Shown: positions 27,102 through 35,453 of the stretch, in pieces
Numbering within the stretch: position 1 is the first letter of the stretch
Layout of the letters: the number at the start of each line of letters is the position of its first letter
Source of the DNA: Heliomarina sp018223035
GTDB taxonomy: Bacteria; Pseudomonadota; Alphaproteobacteria; Rhodobacterales; Rhodobacteraceae
DNA: 64,000 bases
Assembly (NCBI GenBank): GCA_018223035.1
Contig: JAAEZD010000022.1
Location: forward strand, 1 to 64,000
Direction of reading: 5' to 3'
Translations under genes and position numbers: made by a program
The notes under the pieces: generated by a model
Seen by the model: the letters and a program-made list of their open reading frames with translations, nothing else
Database searches by the model: none
Told to the model about the DNA's origin: nothing

Positions 27102-27421
27102 GCTGGTCCTCTTCGGGTCATGGCATTTGGCGCCTGTTCACAAAAAGGTAAGGTACGCGTTCGGTATGTCCCAAACGCTATCCGGCACCAGCCGCGTAAA
27201 ACCACATATGTGCTGTGGCGTGGAAAAAGGGGCCACTGGAGCGAAGAATGCGATTCATCAAGAATGTGCTCAATCGACGTGAAAGCCGCAAAAACGAGGC
27301 AGTCGATTGATTGCTGCGGAGCTTGCCGCCTAACGTGAAGGAACCGGGGCGTGTTCCGGGCGCAGGACAGATGTGGCCGAACCCTCTCAGAAAATGGAAC
27401 TGATCAAGGGAATTGTGCGAA
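27102..27421. other. Divergent intergenic control region (320 bases)
   Basis: This gap separates the minus-strand operon starting at 27101 from the MaoC-like/IclR genes on the plus strand. It holds the CACATATGTG site at 27203-27212 and a second inverted repeat, CAATCGAC at 27271-27278 with GTCGATTG at 27302-27309 (23-base spacing). No credible coding frame is present. Confidence 0.6.
27203..27212. promoter_or_regulatory. Palindromic operator, family B (site 1)
   Basis: CACATATGTG is a perfect 10-bp palindrome within the divergent region beside the IclR gene 27933-28757. The same core appears at 32504, 34410 and (one mismatch) 53254, all just upstream of operons. I infer an operator for the neighbouring IclR protein. 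Confidence 0.65.
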
Positions 27422-27904
27422 ATGGAAACTGTAGGACTCGGGTTTTGTTATGAAGATTTGCCAGTGGGGCGCAGGTTTCGGACCATTGGCCGCACCGTCA
27501 CCGAAACCGATATCACGAATTTTGTAAGTGTTACCGGCATGCTTGAGGTCTTGTTCATCAATCGTGACTTCCGAGAGAAGGAATCCAATATCCCCGGTTT
27601 CGCCGCGCCCGGTGCGCTGGTCTATACCTTTATGGAAGGGCTCTTGACCCAATCCACAATGCAACATACCGGCTTTGCCTTTCTGGACATGGAACTGAAG
27701 GTCATGGGGCCCACATTTGCCGGGGACACCATCCATTGTGAGGTCGAGGTAACAGAATCGCGCCGGTCGAAGAGCCGTCCGAACCGCGGATTGGTGCGGA
27801 CGCGAAACAAGGTGTTCAAGCAAACCGGAGAACAGGTATTGGAGTATACGCCGTTGCGGATGATCAAGGCCCGCATGACGGATAAAGAGCCAGGAAAGGC
27901 ATAG
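27422..27904 (+). CDS. MaoC-like hot-dog protein lacking the catalytic pair
   Basis: A 160-residue MaoC-like protein (YEDLPVGRRFRTIGRTVTETDITNF is the usual N terminus). Where hydratases have G-D-x-N-P-x-H it reads GMLEVLF, so both the Asp (Met40) and the His (Phe45) are missing. It may be a thioesterase-like, structural or ligand-binding hot-dog rather than a hydratase. ATG 27422 is chosen over TTG 27413; AAGGGA is 11 bases upstream. The IclR gene follows after 28 bases, suggesting co-expression with the regulator. Confidence 0.8.
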   Translation: METVGLGFCYEDLPVGRRFRTIGRTVTETDITNFVSVTGMLEVLFINRDFREKESNIPGFAAPGALVYTFMEGLLTQSTMQHTGFAFLDMELKVMGPTFAGDTIHCEVEVTESRRSKSRPNRGLVRTRNKVFKQTGEQVLEYTPLRMIKARMTDKEPGKA

Positions 27905-27932
27905 GCCTGTTCCGGATAGCGGCACTGGAGAC

Positions 27933-28757
27933 ATGACTATGAAAACCGCGCAATCTGGCCCAGCCGAAGCCGCCGGGCGCACATCGGAAGGGCCCCGGTC
28001 CTTGACGCGTATCCTTGCGTTGTTCGATCTTTTGGCGCGCTGCAAACGTCACATGTCTCTTTCGGAACTCAGCATCGCGATTGATTGCCCCAAGAGCAGT
28101 TTGCTGGTGCTGCTTCGGCCCCTCACCGAGAAGGGGTATCTGATGCGCGAGGAAGACAATTACTTTCTGGGTCCGAGGATTTTTCAGTTCGCCCAGTCAA
28201 TTCTGACCAACCACCCGTTCGAATCGGTCCTGCGCGGGGTGATGAATGATGTGGTTAACCAGACCGGTGAAACCATCCTGTTTGCTGTCCGGGACGGCGA
28301 GAAAGTCATTTATTCGTCGGTCATCGAAAGCCCCCAGCCCGTTCGGTATGTCGCCCAACAGGGGATCAACCGGCCATTGTTCTGTTCGGCATCGGGGCTG
28401 GTCATGCTGGCCTTTGACACGCAGCAGGAACTGGACGATTATTTTCGGCGCACTGAATTAAAGCCGCTGACGCCTAATTCGATCACCGATGAAAATGAAC
28501 TGCGCGGGTTAATTTCGGAGATTCGCAAAACCGGGTATTCCAGTACAGCTGGAACCGCGCATGTAGATGCAGCGGGGTTCGGGGTTCCGGTCTTTCGCGC
28601 CGACGGACACTTGGCAGGAGCATTGGTGATTGGTGCTCCTCTGGAGCGCGCCAAGCGTAACAAGAAGCGATATGTTGCCGCTGCCAAAACGGCCGCTGAA
28701 CAGCTCTCCCGAGCACTCGGCTATCGTTCGGAGGTTGGGGAAACCGGCCGGCACTAG
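27933..28757 (+). CDS. IclR-family transcriptional regulator 1
   Basis: A 274-residue IclR protein. The winged helix spans roughly residues 25-90 (SLTRILALFDLLARCKRHMS and LSIAIDCPKSSLLVLLRPLT), and the effector domain follows with INRPLFCSASGLVMLAF and TAHVDAAGFGVPVF. It probably senses a catabolic intermediate and binds a palindrome. The CACATATGTG site 720 bases upstream in the shared control region, and the same core at three other operon heads, make it the best candidate regulator of family B sites. Start may be 27933 or 27939. Confidence 0.92.
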   Translation: MTMKTAQSGPAEAAGRTSEGPRSLTRILALFDLLARCKRHMSLSELSIAIDCPKSSLLVLLRPLTEKGYLMREEDNYFLGPRIFQFAQSILTNHPFESVLRGVMNDVVNQTGETILFAVRDGEKVIYSSVIESPQPVRYVAQQGINRPLFCSASGLVMLAFDTQQELDDYFRRTELKPLTPNSITDENELRGLISEIRKTGYSSTAGTAHVDAAGFGVPVFRADGHLAGALVIGAPLERAKRNKKRYVAAAKTAAEQLSRALGYRSEVGETGRH

Positions 28758-28797
28758 ACGTGTGCCGCCCGCCGTTGTTGTCATTCCGCAGGCGGGA

Positions 28798-29946
28798 TCA
28801 TCTCAGTCCGAGTCCCCGCGCAATGATACCGCGAAGAATTTCGCGTGTGCCGCCGCGCAACGAAAACGACGGAACGGCGAGTTCGGTATACGCCAGAACA
28901 GCCGCATAGCTATCGCTCCCGCCAGGCACCGCCGGGCGCGACACAAGACTTCGGGCCAGGCGCGGAATGTCCTGTTCGAAAAGCGCTCCCAGATCCTTGA
29001 CAATGGCAGCCTGAAGTGACGGGTTCTCTCCTTCGTTCAACATTCCGGCCACCGATCGTGACATCTGCCGCAGCACCATCAGATGCGCGGACAAACGGCC
29101 AATCTCGGCCTGCTGCGCTTCGGTTGCGTCGTCGCGCAGCAATCGGATCAGTTCCTCGATCAGGGCAAACGACGACAGGAACCGCTCGGGGCCGCTGCGC
29201 TCGAACGCCAGTTCGCTCATGACCTGCGACCAGCCCTCGCCCTTTTCGCCCAGCAGCGCATCGGAGGGCAAAAAGGTATCGTCGAATACCACCTGGTTGA
29301 AATGATGCTCACCGCCCAAGTCGATGATCGGGGTGATCTGAATGTTGTCGGTGGCCTTGAGATCGACCAGAAATTGGCTCATCCCGCCGTGGCGGTCGTC
29401 GCTCTTGCCGGTGCGGCAGAACAGGATCATGTAATCGGCGACATGCGCATAGGTCGTCCAGACCTTCGTGCCGTTGATCCGGAACCCCCCGTCGACCTCG
29501 GTGGCCATCGTGCGCGTCGCCGCCAGGTCCGAGCCGGAATCCGGCTCGCTCATCCCGATGCAGAAACACAGTTCGCCCGCGGCGATGCGCGGCACGATCC
29601 GGCGTTTCTGATCGTCGGTGCCCTTGGCAAGTATGAGCGGACCGCTCTGCCGATCTGCGATCCAGTGCGAAATCACCGGGGCACCGGCGGCCAGTAGCTC
29701 TTCGGACACGACATACCGCTCAAGCGCGCTGCGCGCGTGGCCGCCGTATTCCTTTGGGAAGGTCATGCCGACCCAGCCGCGCTGCGCCAGCTTTCGTGAA
29801 AAATCACGGCTGAACCCATTCCACGACTGCGCGCGTTTTATGGGCGGGAAATCGGCCAGTTCGTCGGCCAGGAACGCGCGGACCTCTTGCCGGAGGTCGT
29901 CATAGTCGGCGCCGGGCGGGGGGGGAGAAAAAGCGGTGAGGGTCAT
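28798..29946 (-). CDS. Acyl-CoA dehydrogenase, full-length subunit of a pair
   Basis: This 382-residue acyl-CoA dehydrogenase has FCIGMSEPDSGSDLAATRTM, INGTKVWTTYAHVADYM and the C-terminal SLRGGTREILRGIIARGLGL. The Glu of MCAD-type enzymes is Gly here. Its start overlaps the stop of 29943-31001 by four bases, which points to a coupled two-subunit enzyme. It converges with IclR 1 across a 40-base gap. Confidence 0.91.
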   Translation of the reverse strand: MTLTAFSPPPPGADYDDLRQEVRAFLADELADFPPIKRAQSWNGFSRDFSRKLAQRGWVGMTFPKEYGGHARSALERYVVSEELLAAGAPVISHWIADRQSGPLILAKGTDDQKRRIVPRIAAGELCFCIGMSEPDSGSDLAATRTMATEVDGGFRINGTKVWTTYAHVADYMILFCRTGKSDDRHGGMSQFLVDLKATDNIQITPIIDLGGEHHFNQVVFDDTFLPSDALLGEKGEGWSQVMSELAFERSGPERFLSSFALIEELIRLLRDDATEAQQAEIGRLSAHLMVLRQMSRSVAGMLNEGENPSLQAAIVKDLGALFEQDIPRLARSLVSRPAVPGGSDSYAAVLAYTELAVPSFSLRGGTREILRGIIARGLGLR

Positions 29947-31001
29947 GCCTGGGTCCCTTTTGCAGCGCTGTCTGTGATGAAATGCCAGAAGGTGTCGTGG
30001 GGGCTCGACAGGGCGGCCCGCCCAAGTTCCCTGGTCCAGTCAAGCTCGGTGCCGAACTCGTCACGCCAGCCCCAAATCCGTTTGGTGAAATGGTGAAGCG
30101 CGTGTTCCTGGGTATAACCGATGGCCCCGTGAATCTGGTGGGCCAGGGCCCCGACCTTCTCGGCCGCTTCTCCGGCGCGGGCCTTGGCGGCGGCAACGGC
30201 CAGCGCAAAGGCCGGTGTGTCATAGCTGCCGGCCGCCATCTCGGCGGCCGTGCGCGAGGCTGCGGTTTCTCCGGCCATTGTCGCAAGATTGTGCTGGATC
30301 GCCTGGAACCTGCCGATTGGCCGTCCGAACTGCACCCGGTCGTTGGCGTATTGAACGCTCATCTTCAGGATGGTCTCCATCGCCCCGGTGGTGGCAAGAC
30401 TGCGGATAAGTGCACCAAGCCCGCGCATCCCTCCCACGGGTCGTGGCAAGGGGGTGACATCGGTCTCTGTCAGGGTATAATCGAGTTCGATGTCGTCGCG
30501 TGGCATCCCGGCAAAATCCTGCGCCGGGTCAACGATCAGATCCTTCACCGGCAGGGACAGGACGTGATCGACACCGTCCAGGACGCCAATGGTCACGATC
30601 CGGTTCGCCCAGCGGGCAAAGGGCACCAGTGTCAGATGCCCGCTCGCATGGATCTTCTTGCCGCGCCGTTCCAACCGCAGCGCTTCGCCTTCGGCGATGG
30701 TCAGCCTGCCACCGGGAAGGGCCATATTCGCGGCCGCCAGAACGGCGTTTGCGATCAGGGTTTCAGCCAGAGGCAAGGGCAGGCCATGCGCCCCGACAAT
30801 ACGCACAAGACCGAGCGCCTCGGCCGGTGGCACGCCGAAACCGCCTGCGTCCTCTGGCACCAGCGCCATGGTTAACCCTGCCTCCTCGATCTGCGTCCAG
30901 AGCGCCTCGGGGCATTGTCCCGAGGCGGCGTCTTCGCGCATGCGGTGGGTGACATGGTCGCGGAACAGTCGCTCTGCCATGTCATGAATCATCGATTCCA
31001 T
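29943..31001 (-). CDS. Acyl-CoA dehydrogenase, divergent subunit of a heteromeric pair
   Basis: A 352-residue divergent dehydrogenase. The C-terminal VQFGRPIGRFQAIQHNLAT and IHGAIGYTQEHALHHFTKR stretches are present, but the G-G-T/S-x-E-I-Q motif is absent and the protein is short. It fits a small subunit partnering 28798-29946. Its start coincides with the last base of the PrpD-family gene, so the three are one operon. Confidence 0.88.
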   Translation of the reverse strand: MESMIHDMAERLFRDHVTHRMREDAASGQCPEALWTQIEEAGLTMALVPEDAGGFGVPPAEALGLVRIVGAHGLPLPLAETLIANAVLAAANMALPGGRLTIAEGEALRLERRGKKIHASGHLTLVPFARWANRIVTIGVLDGVDHVLSLPVKDLIVDPAQDFAGMPRDDIELDYTLTETDVTPLPRPVGGMRGLGALIRSLATTGAMETILKMSVQYANDRVQFGRPIGRFQAIQHNLATMAGETAASRTAAEMAAGSYDTPAFALAVAAAKARAGEAAEKVGALAHQIHGAIGYTQEHALHHFTKRIWGWRDEFGTELDWTRELGRAALSSPHDTFWHFITDSAAKGTQA

Positions 31002-32431
31002 CAGACGGTCCTTTCAGACGGTGTTTGATCGGCGCTGGACATTTCCTTCACGGGCTTGTCCTGCCGCGCATGGTTTTTTTGCCCGTCGGGGGCCGACGCC
31101 TCTCGCAGTGGCGGCAGATGCAGCCGCGTGCGCAGATCCCGGCGGAACGCACTGGCAGAGGGCGCCGCGCCCCCGTCCCTGCGATATTTTCCGAGGCAAT
31201 CGGCGATTTTGTCGCCGATCGCGGCAGGGGTTGCCGGATCCGAGGGAGAGCCGGGGTGCGCCGCGACCGAGGTTTCGGCCAGGGTTACGTTCCCTTTGCG
31301 CAGGCGGACATGGACCGTCCCATGGTCCACGCCAGCGTGATCCCGCCCCGCTTCCGGCATGGTTTGGATATGCACCATGTCCATAAGCCGGCGCACCGCG
31401 GGGCGATGGGGGCTGTCCCCTTCGAAATCCACCAGCCCGACCTGGCCCTGCTGCAGGGCCACGGCGAGCGTATAGGCGGCACAGAACTTGGCCTGCATTC
31501 CATCTTTGGGGTCGGTGACATGCAACGGGACCATGACGCTTTCGGGCACTGTCATTTCAATCACCGATCCTTCGGGCACCGCCTCGCCGCCGCGTTCGGC
31601 GTGAAGGTGCCGCCCGGCGGCGATCATCCTGTGGGTGAGGTAGCAGCAGGGATACAGCTTGCGGGACACCGTGCCCAGATCGATCCGCGGTTCCACCGCT
31701 GCGGGGTCGGCCGCAATCCCGTCCGGGCCGGCATAAAGGTCGAAGAAGCCGCGCGCCGCGAAGATGTCCGGGGCGCCCGTGATGCCGGCCTCGGCCATCC
31801 GGGTGGCCCGCAATCCGACAAGGGCGGCGTTTCCGGCCTGGATCGGTTTCGCCATGGCGCCGAAATTGATCTGCATTCCCCCGGCCAGCGACGCGGCCAG
31901 GGACAGGGCGTTGCGGACTGCGTCGTCGTCGAGCCCAAGCTGATGCGCGACCGCTGCCGCCGATGCCAGAACCCCGATGGTCGACGTTGCGTGCCAGCCC
32001 TTGTTGTAGTGGCCAAAACCCAGGATCTGACCGAGCGCGACATTGACGGCTGTTCCGACCGCAAGCGCGGGGGCAATGCGGCCGGCCGTGTCCGGCCGGA
32101 CATCCACGGTGGCCAGCAGCGCCGACACGATTACAACACTGGGATGGGTGACGCTGACCGTATGGACATCGTCGAAATCGAGCGCATGACCGGCAACCGC
32201 GTTCAGGAACGCGGCCTGTTCGGGACTGCCACCTTCAGCAGCTCCTGCCGGGACTGCCGGTCCGCCCGCGTCAAGCGCCGCCAGCCGGCGAACCACCGGT
32301 TCATGCCACCCGCCATAGATGGCGGCTATGGTATCCTCAACGCAAAGCGCGGCCTGCTCGGCGTCTGCAACGCTCAGCCGGTGCGGCGCGGCGACGAACC
32401 GCGACAAACGGATGGTGAAATCGCTGATCAT
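31001..32431 (-). CDS. MmgE/PrpD family protein
   Basis: A 476-residue protein of the MmgE/PrpD family, with the N-terminal alpha-helical domain (VEDTIAAIYGGWHEPVVRRL, GHALDFDDVHTVSVTHPSVV) and the lid domain. Family members include 2-methylcitrate dehydratase and cis-aconitate decarboxylase, and many are uncharacterised hydro-lyases or epimerases of polycarboxylates. The frame is open to 32455; ATG 32431 (MISDFTIRL) gives the usual family N terminus. It heads an operon with a dehydrogenase pair behind the family B site at 32504. Confidence 0.86.
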   Translation of the reverse strand: MISDFTIRLSRFVAAPHRLSVADAEQAALCVEDTIAAIYGGWHEPVVRRLAALDAGGPAVPAGAAEGGSPEQAAFLNAVAGHALDFDDVHTVSVTHPSVVIVSALLATVDVRPDTAGRIAPALAVGTAVNVALGQILGFGHYNKGWHATSTIGVLASAAAVAHQLGLDDDAVRNALSLAASLAGGMQINFGAMAKPIQAGNAALVGLRATRMAEAGITGAPDIFAARGFFDLYAGPDGIAADPAAVEPRIDLGTVSRKLYPCCYLTHRMIAAGRHLHAERGGEAVPEGSVIEMTVPESVMVPLHVTDPKDGMQAKFCAAYTLAVALQQGQVGLVDFEGDSPHRPAVRRLMDMVHIQTMPEAGRDHAGVDHGTVHVRLRKGNVTLAETSVAAHPGSPSDPATPAAIGDKIADCLGKYRRDGGAAPSASAFRRDLRTRLHLPPLREASAPDGQKNHARQDKPVKEMSSADQTPSERTV

Positions 32432-32940
32432 CCACTTCTTTCTCTGACACTGCATATTGCCTCATCAAGGCGGGCGCTATCAACTCTCGGCCCCACTCTT
32501 TCGCACATATGTGTTGGAGCGGGATGCTTGCGTTGTGATCCTTGCTGCCGTTGGATATTCTGGGTGCTCATCCTTCCTCTGTTTCCGTGCAGGATCGGGC
32601 GTTGGACGTGACCGTAGAACTTCGGAAAGAAGAACAGACGTGGTTGAGGGTATCGGCGTGAAAAGTCGGGCAGACAAGCACGCATGTGCGGAGAGACATT
32701 TCGAGGCATCGTTGTGTCATTGACCGCCAGACGATGTATCCTCGGAGGCCCGGAACCAAGGCGGTCAGTGCCACCACAAATCCGGGCTAGTCCGCCCTGC
32801 GCCGACAAGATGAGCACCTTGTGTGTCCTTGCCTGTGAATGGGAAATTGTCGGCATCGCATTTCCGCCGTCGTGCCATGAAAGACCGCATCTGCCGTTGC
32901 GTCACAGACACAACGAGCGCCTTCGGAAAAGGGGGGGCAG
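32432..32940. other. Divergent intergenic region (509 bases)
   Basis: Apart from the CACATATGTG site at 32504-32513 I see no gene here. Short open frames on both strands lack ribosome binding sites and recognisable content. The length and divergent arrangement suggest promoters for both the PrpD-family operon and the membrane-protein gene. Confidence 0.5.
32504..32513. promoter_or_regulatory. Palindromic operator, family B (site 2)
   Basis: CACATATGTG within TTTCGCACATATGTGTTGG, about 73 bases upstream of the PrpD-family start on the minus strand and 428 bases upstream of the membrane-protein start on the plus strand. Confidence 0.65.
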
Positions 32941-34368
32941 ATGTCGCCTGTCGAGCGCCTGAAACGTTCCGGCAAGCGCAACAGGTTTACGGCCATTTGT
33001 CTGCTGATTTGTCTTGGCGCTGCCATCATTCAGGGTGTCTTGCCCTCCGCCGTCGCGTCCATCGCTGCCGCGCCGTTTTTCTGCATCTATCTTGCCATTT
33101 CGTCCCGCTACATCGCCCGTGTCGGATGGGTGCTGCTTTTCTTCTCGCTCGCGATCGCCCTTCTGGCGCTGGCCAATGGAATCGACCCCGGCATCTTCGT
33201 CCAGGCGGCGGGGCGCGTCGTGTTCCTGTCCGCTCTGCTGACGGCTGTCGCCTTCCTGCGCATCGCGGCCACCCAAGACCCGATTGTCGAGGTTGCCGGT
33301 GAATTCCTGACACTGCAGCCGCCGACCCGTCGCTACGCCTCTCTGGGTGCGGGCGGGCATCTGTTCGGGGTGCTTCTAAATCTCGGCGGGCTTGGGGTGA
33401 TGCTGGAGATCATAATGAAAGGGCTGGCGGCGCATCGGCACGAGATGGACGAATTCGTGTTCCAGGCTCGCAAGCGCAGGATGGTGAGCGCCTGTATGCG
33501 GGGGTTTTCCTCGATCGCGTTCTGGACGCCGTTCGGAATCGCTCTCAATCTGATGATTCTCACAATACCGGGGCTCGAATGGACGACCCTGGCGCCTTAC
33601 GGGATTGCTCTGGCCGGGATTCTGTTTCTTCTGGGATGGCTGTTCGACACGGTGGAATGGTGGCGCCCGCCCTCGGCGCGCGGCCGGGCACCGGCCCTGA
33701 GCGGTGACTTGCCGGACTGGAGCCCCTGGGCCGTCCTGATCGTGTCCGGGCATGTGCTTTTTTTGGGCGCCGCCGTGGTCACGCTGGACCGGTTGACCCA
33801 GTACAGTTTCCAGACCGTCCTGATCACCATCGTGCCGATCTATGCGCTGCTCTGGTCGGTTATGCGCAGCGGCAGTGGCAGCCTTGCCGGTATATCGCGC
33901 CGGTTTGTGACCCAGGCACCGGGTTTCGCGACCGAAATGAGCGTCATCGCGTCGGCGGGGTTCATCGGCCTCGTCGCGCTGGAGGTCGTTCCGGTCGAAT
34001 GGATTGCCGACCATCTTGGCTGGATCGCAACGCGGCCTGTGCTGACCGTCGTGCTGTTGATCATGACGGTGTTTCTGACGGGGCTGCTGGGCGTGCATCC
34101 GATGATCTCGGTGGTCCTGCTGGCAGAGGTGGTCAACCGCGTCGGCGTGGAAGGTTTGTCGCCGCTTGCTCTGGGCCTTGCACTGGCTGGTGGCTGGAGC
34201 AGCATCATCTGCATGGGACCGGCCATCACGGCGGTGGTCTACGCCTCCTCCATCGTGGGCGAGCGGCCGCTGACCATCGGCTTGCGGTGGAACGGGATCT
34301 TCGGTGTTGCGAGCATCCTCCTCATCACGCTCATCGTTGGCGGCGGTGTCGCGGCAGGGTGGTTCTGA
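32941..34368 (+). CDS. Polytopic membrane protein of unknown function, possible transporter
   Basis: I do not recognise this 475-residue protein with certainty. It has about twelve strongly hydrophobic segments, an amphipathic basic N terminus (RLKRSGKRNR) and a cytoplasmic linker near residues 155-185 (HRHEMDEFVFQARKRRM). The C-terminal half, with LLGVHPMISVVLLAEVV and a Ser/Gly-rich WSSIICMGPAITAVV hairpin, resembles ion-coupled organic-anion carriers of the DctM/NhaC/CitM kind, which is an impression only. AAGGGGGGG precedes ATG 32941. The CoA-transferase genes follow after 131 bases with their own upstream site. Confidence 0.7.
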   Translation: MSPVERLKRSGKRNRFTAICLLICLGAAIIQGVLPSAVASIAAAPFFCIYLAISSRYIARVGWVLLFFSLAIALLALANGIDPGIFVQAAGRVVFLSALLTAVAFLRIAATQDPIVEVAGEFLTLQPPTRRYASLGAGGHLFGVLLNLGGLGVMLEIIMKGLAAHRHEMDEFVFQARKRRMVSACMRGFSSIAFWTPFGIALNLMILTIPGLEWTTLAPYGIALAGILFLLGWLFDTVEWWRPPSARGRAPALSGDLPDWSPWAVLIVSGHVLFLGAAVVTLDRLTQYSFQTVLITIVPIYALLWSVMRSGSGSLAGISRRFVTQAPGFATEMSVIASAGFIGLVALEVVPVEWIADHLGWIATRPVLTVVLLIMTVFLTGLLGVHPMISVVLLAEVVNRVGVEGLSPLALGLALAGGWSSIICMGPAITAVVYASSIVGERPLTIGLRWNGIFGVASILLITLIVGGGVAAGWF

Positions 34369-34409
34369 CCGGTCTCAATTGCCTGTCAGGAACCGGGCGC
34401 AAGCATTTC

Positions 34410-34419
34410 CACATATGTG
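34410..34419. promoter_or_regulatory. Palindromic operator, family B (site 3)
   Basis: CACATATGTG in TTTCCACATATGTGTTCG, 90 bases before the CoA-transferase A gene and 42 bases after the membrane-protein stop. It implies a separate promoter for the CoA-transferase/TRAP genes. Confidence 0.65.
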
Positions 34420-34499
34420 TTCGATCAGGCTTTGCGCTAGTCGGAAGGTGATGGACCCCATAGCGTCAACTAGGATGGGTCAGCGCAATCACTATCGGA

Positions 34500-35453
34500 G
34501 TGGCACGCCCAACGATGGAAGGCCAAGCGAAACCCACACGTCGCAGCAAGGTCACAGGCCTGCAAGACGCAGCCCGGCTGGCACGAGGCGCTTTGGAAGA
34601 ACGCCCCGAGCTTTGTCTCGGTGGTCTGTTCAAGCAAAGCCGCCCTGTCGCACTGGTGCGCGCGTTGCTGGCCGCGGGCGCAGATGGTCTGCATGTGTAT
34701 TCCTCGCCGGGCGCGGGGTATGATGTCGACCTGATGATTGCGGCAGGCGCGGTCGCACAGGTCTTTATTCCCGGCGTTACGCTGGAAAACCGGCTTTGCC
34801 CCAATTTCCGCCGCGCGGTCGAGGCAGGGCAGGTGACCGCGCACGCGCTGGATGCGCTGACCGTGGTGGGCGGGCTGATGGCGTCGGCTCATGGCGTGCC
34901 GTTCCAGCCAATCGACGCGCTGCGCGGATCGGACGTTCTGAAGCACAACCCGCTTTTGCACGAAATCGACTGCCCGTTCTCCGGCCGCCGTATTCACGCC
35001 GTCGGGCCGATCCGCCCCAGAGTGACGTTCTTGCACGCGCAGGAAGCCGACCGTTGGGGAAACCTGCGCCATCTCAGCACGATGGTCTACGCCGATCAGC
35101 TGATGGCACGCGCGTCTGACATGGTCATTGCCAGCGTGGACCGGATCGTGCCGGACGAGGTCGTTCTGGACGATCCCTCGCGGGTTACCGTGCCGTCTTA
35201 TTATGTCGATGCCGTGGTCGAGGTGCCCTATGGCGCGCACCCAACCGCGAGCTTTCCCAACTATGCGATGGACGAGGACCATATCGACGCCTACGCCGAT
35301 CTGGGGGATGCCGCCCGGACCGGCGACAGCACGGGGCTGGACACCTATATCGCCCGCCATGTGACCGGACCGAAAAACCAGAGCGACTACATCGAAGCGG
35401 TCGGGGGAGCCGGGTATTTCGCCGTGCTCGAAGCCGAGGCACGGAACGAATGA
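34500..35453 (+). CDS. Type I CoA-transferase-fold protein, subunit A
   Basis: A 317-residue alpha subunit of the type I CoA-transferase fold (glutaconate CoA-transferase A/IpdA group), with LCLGGLFKQSRPVALVRALL, YSSPGAGYDVDLMIAAG, and DRWGNLRHLSTMVYAD. Members either move CoA between acids or, as in IpdAB, open a ring beta-keto acyl-CoA by hydrolysis. GTG 34500 is the longest start; ATG 34515 is equally possible, and neither has a clear Shine-Dalgarno. Subunit B overlaps its stop by four bases. Confidence 0.83.
   Translation: MARPTMEGQAKPTRRSKVTGLQDAARLARGALEERPELCLGGLFKQSRPVALVRALLAAGADGLHVYSSPGAGYDVDLMIAAGAVAQVFIPGVTLENRLCPNFRRAVEAGQVTAHALDALTVVGGLMASAHGVPFQPIDALRGSDVLKHNPLLHEIDCPFSGRRIHAVGPIRPRVTFLHAQEADRWGNLRHLSTMVYADQLMARASDMVIASVDRIVPDEVVLDDPSRVTVPSYYVDAVVEVPYGAHPTASFPNYAMDEDHIDAYADLGDAARTGDSTGLDTYIARHVTGPKNQSDYIEAVGGAGYFAVLEAEARNE

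Noticed and set aside
31025..32611. A 528-codon plus-strand open frame
   Set aside because: It is antisense to the PrpD-family gene; composition and lack of any family motif show it is a shadow of GC-rich coding DNA.
32457..32723. An 88-codon open frame in the gap before the membrane-protein gene
   Set aside because: It has no Shine-Dalgarno, no recognisable content and overlaps the probable control region.
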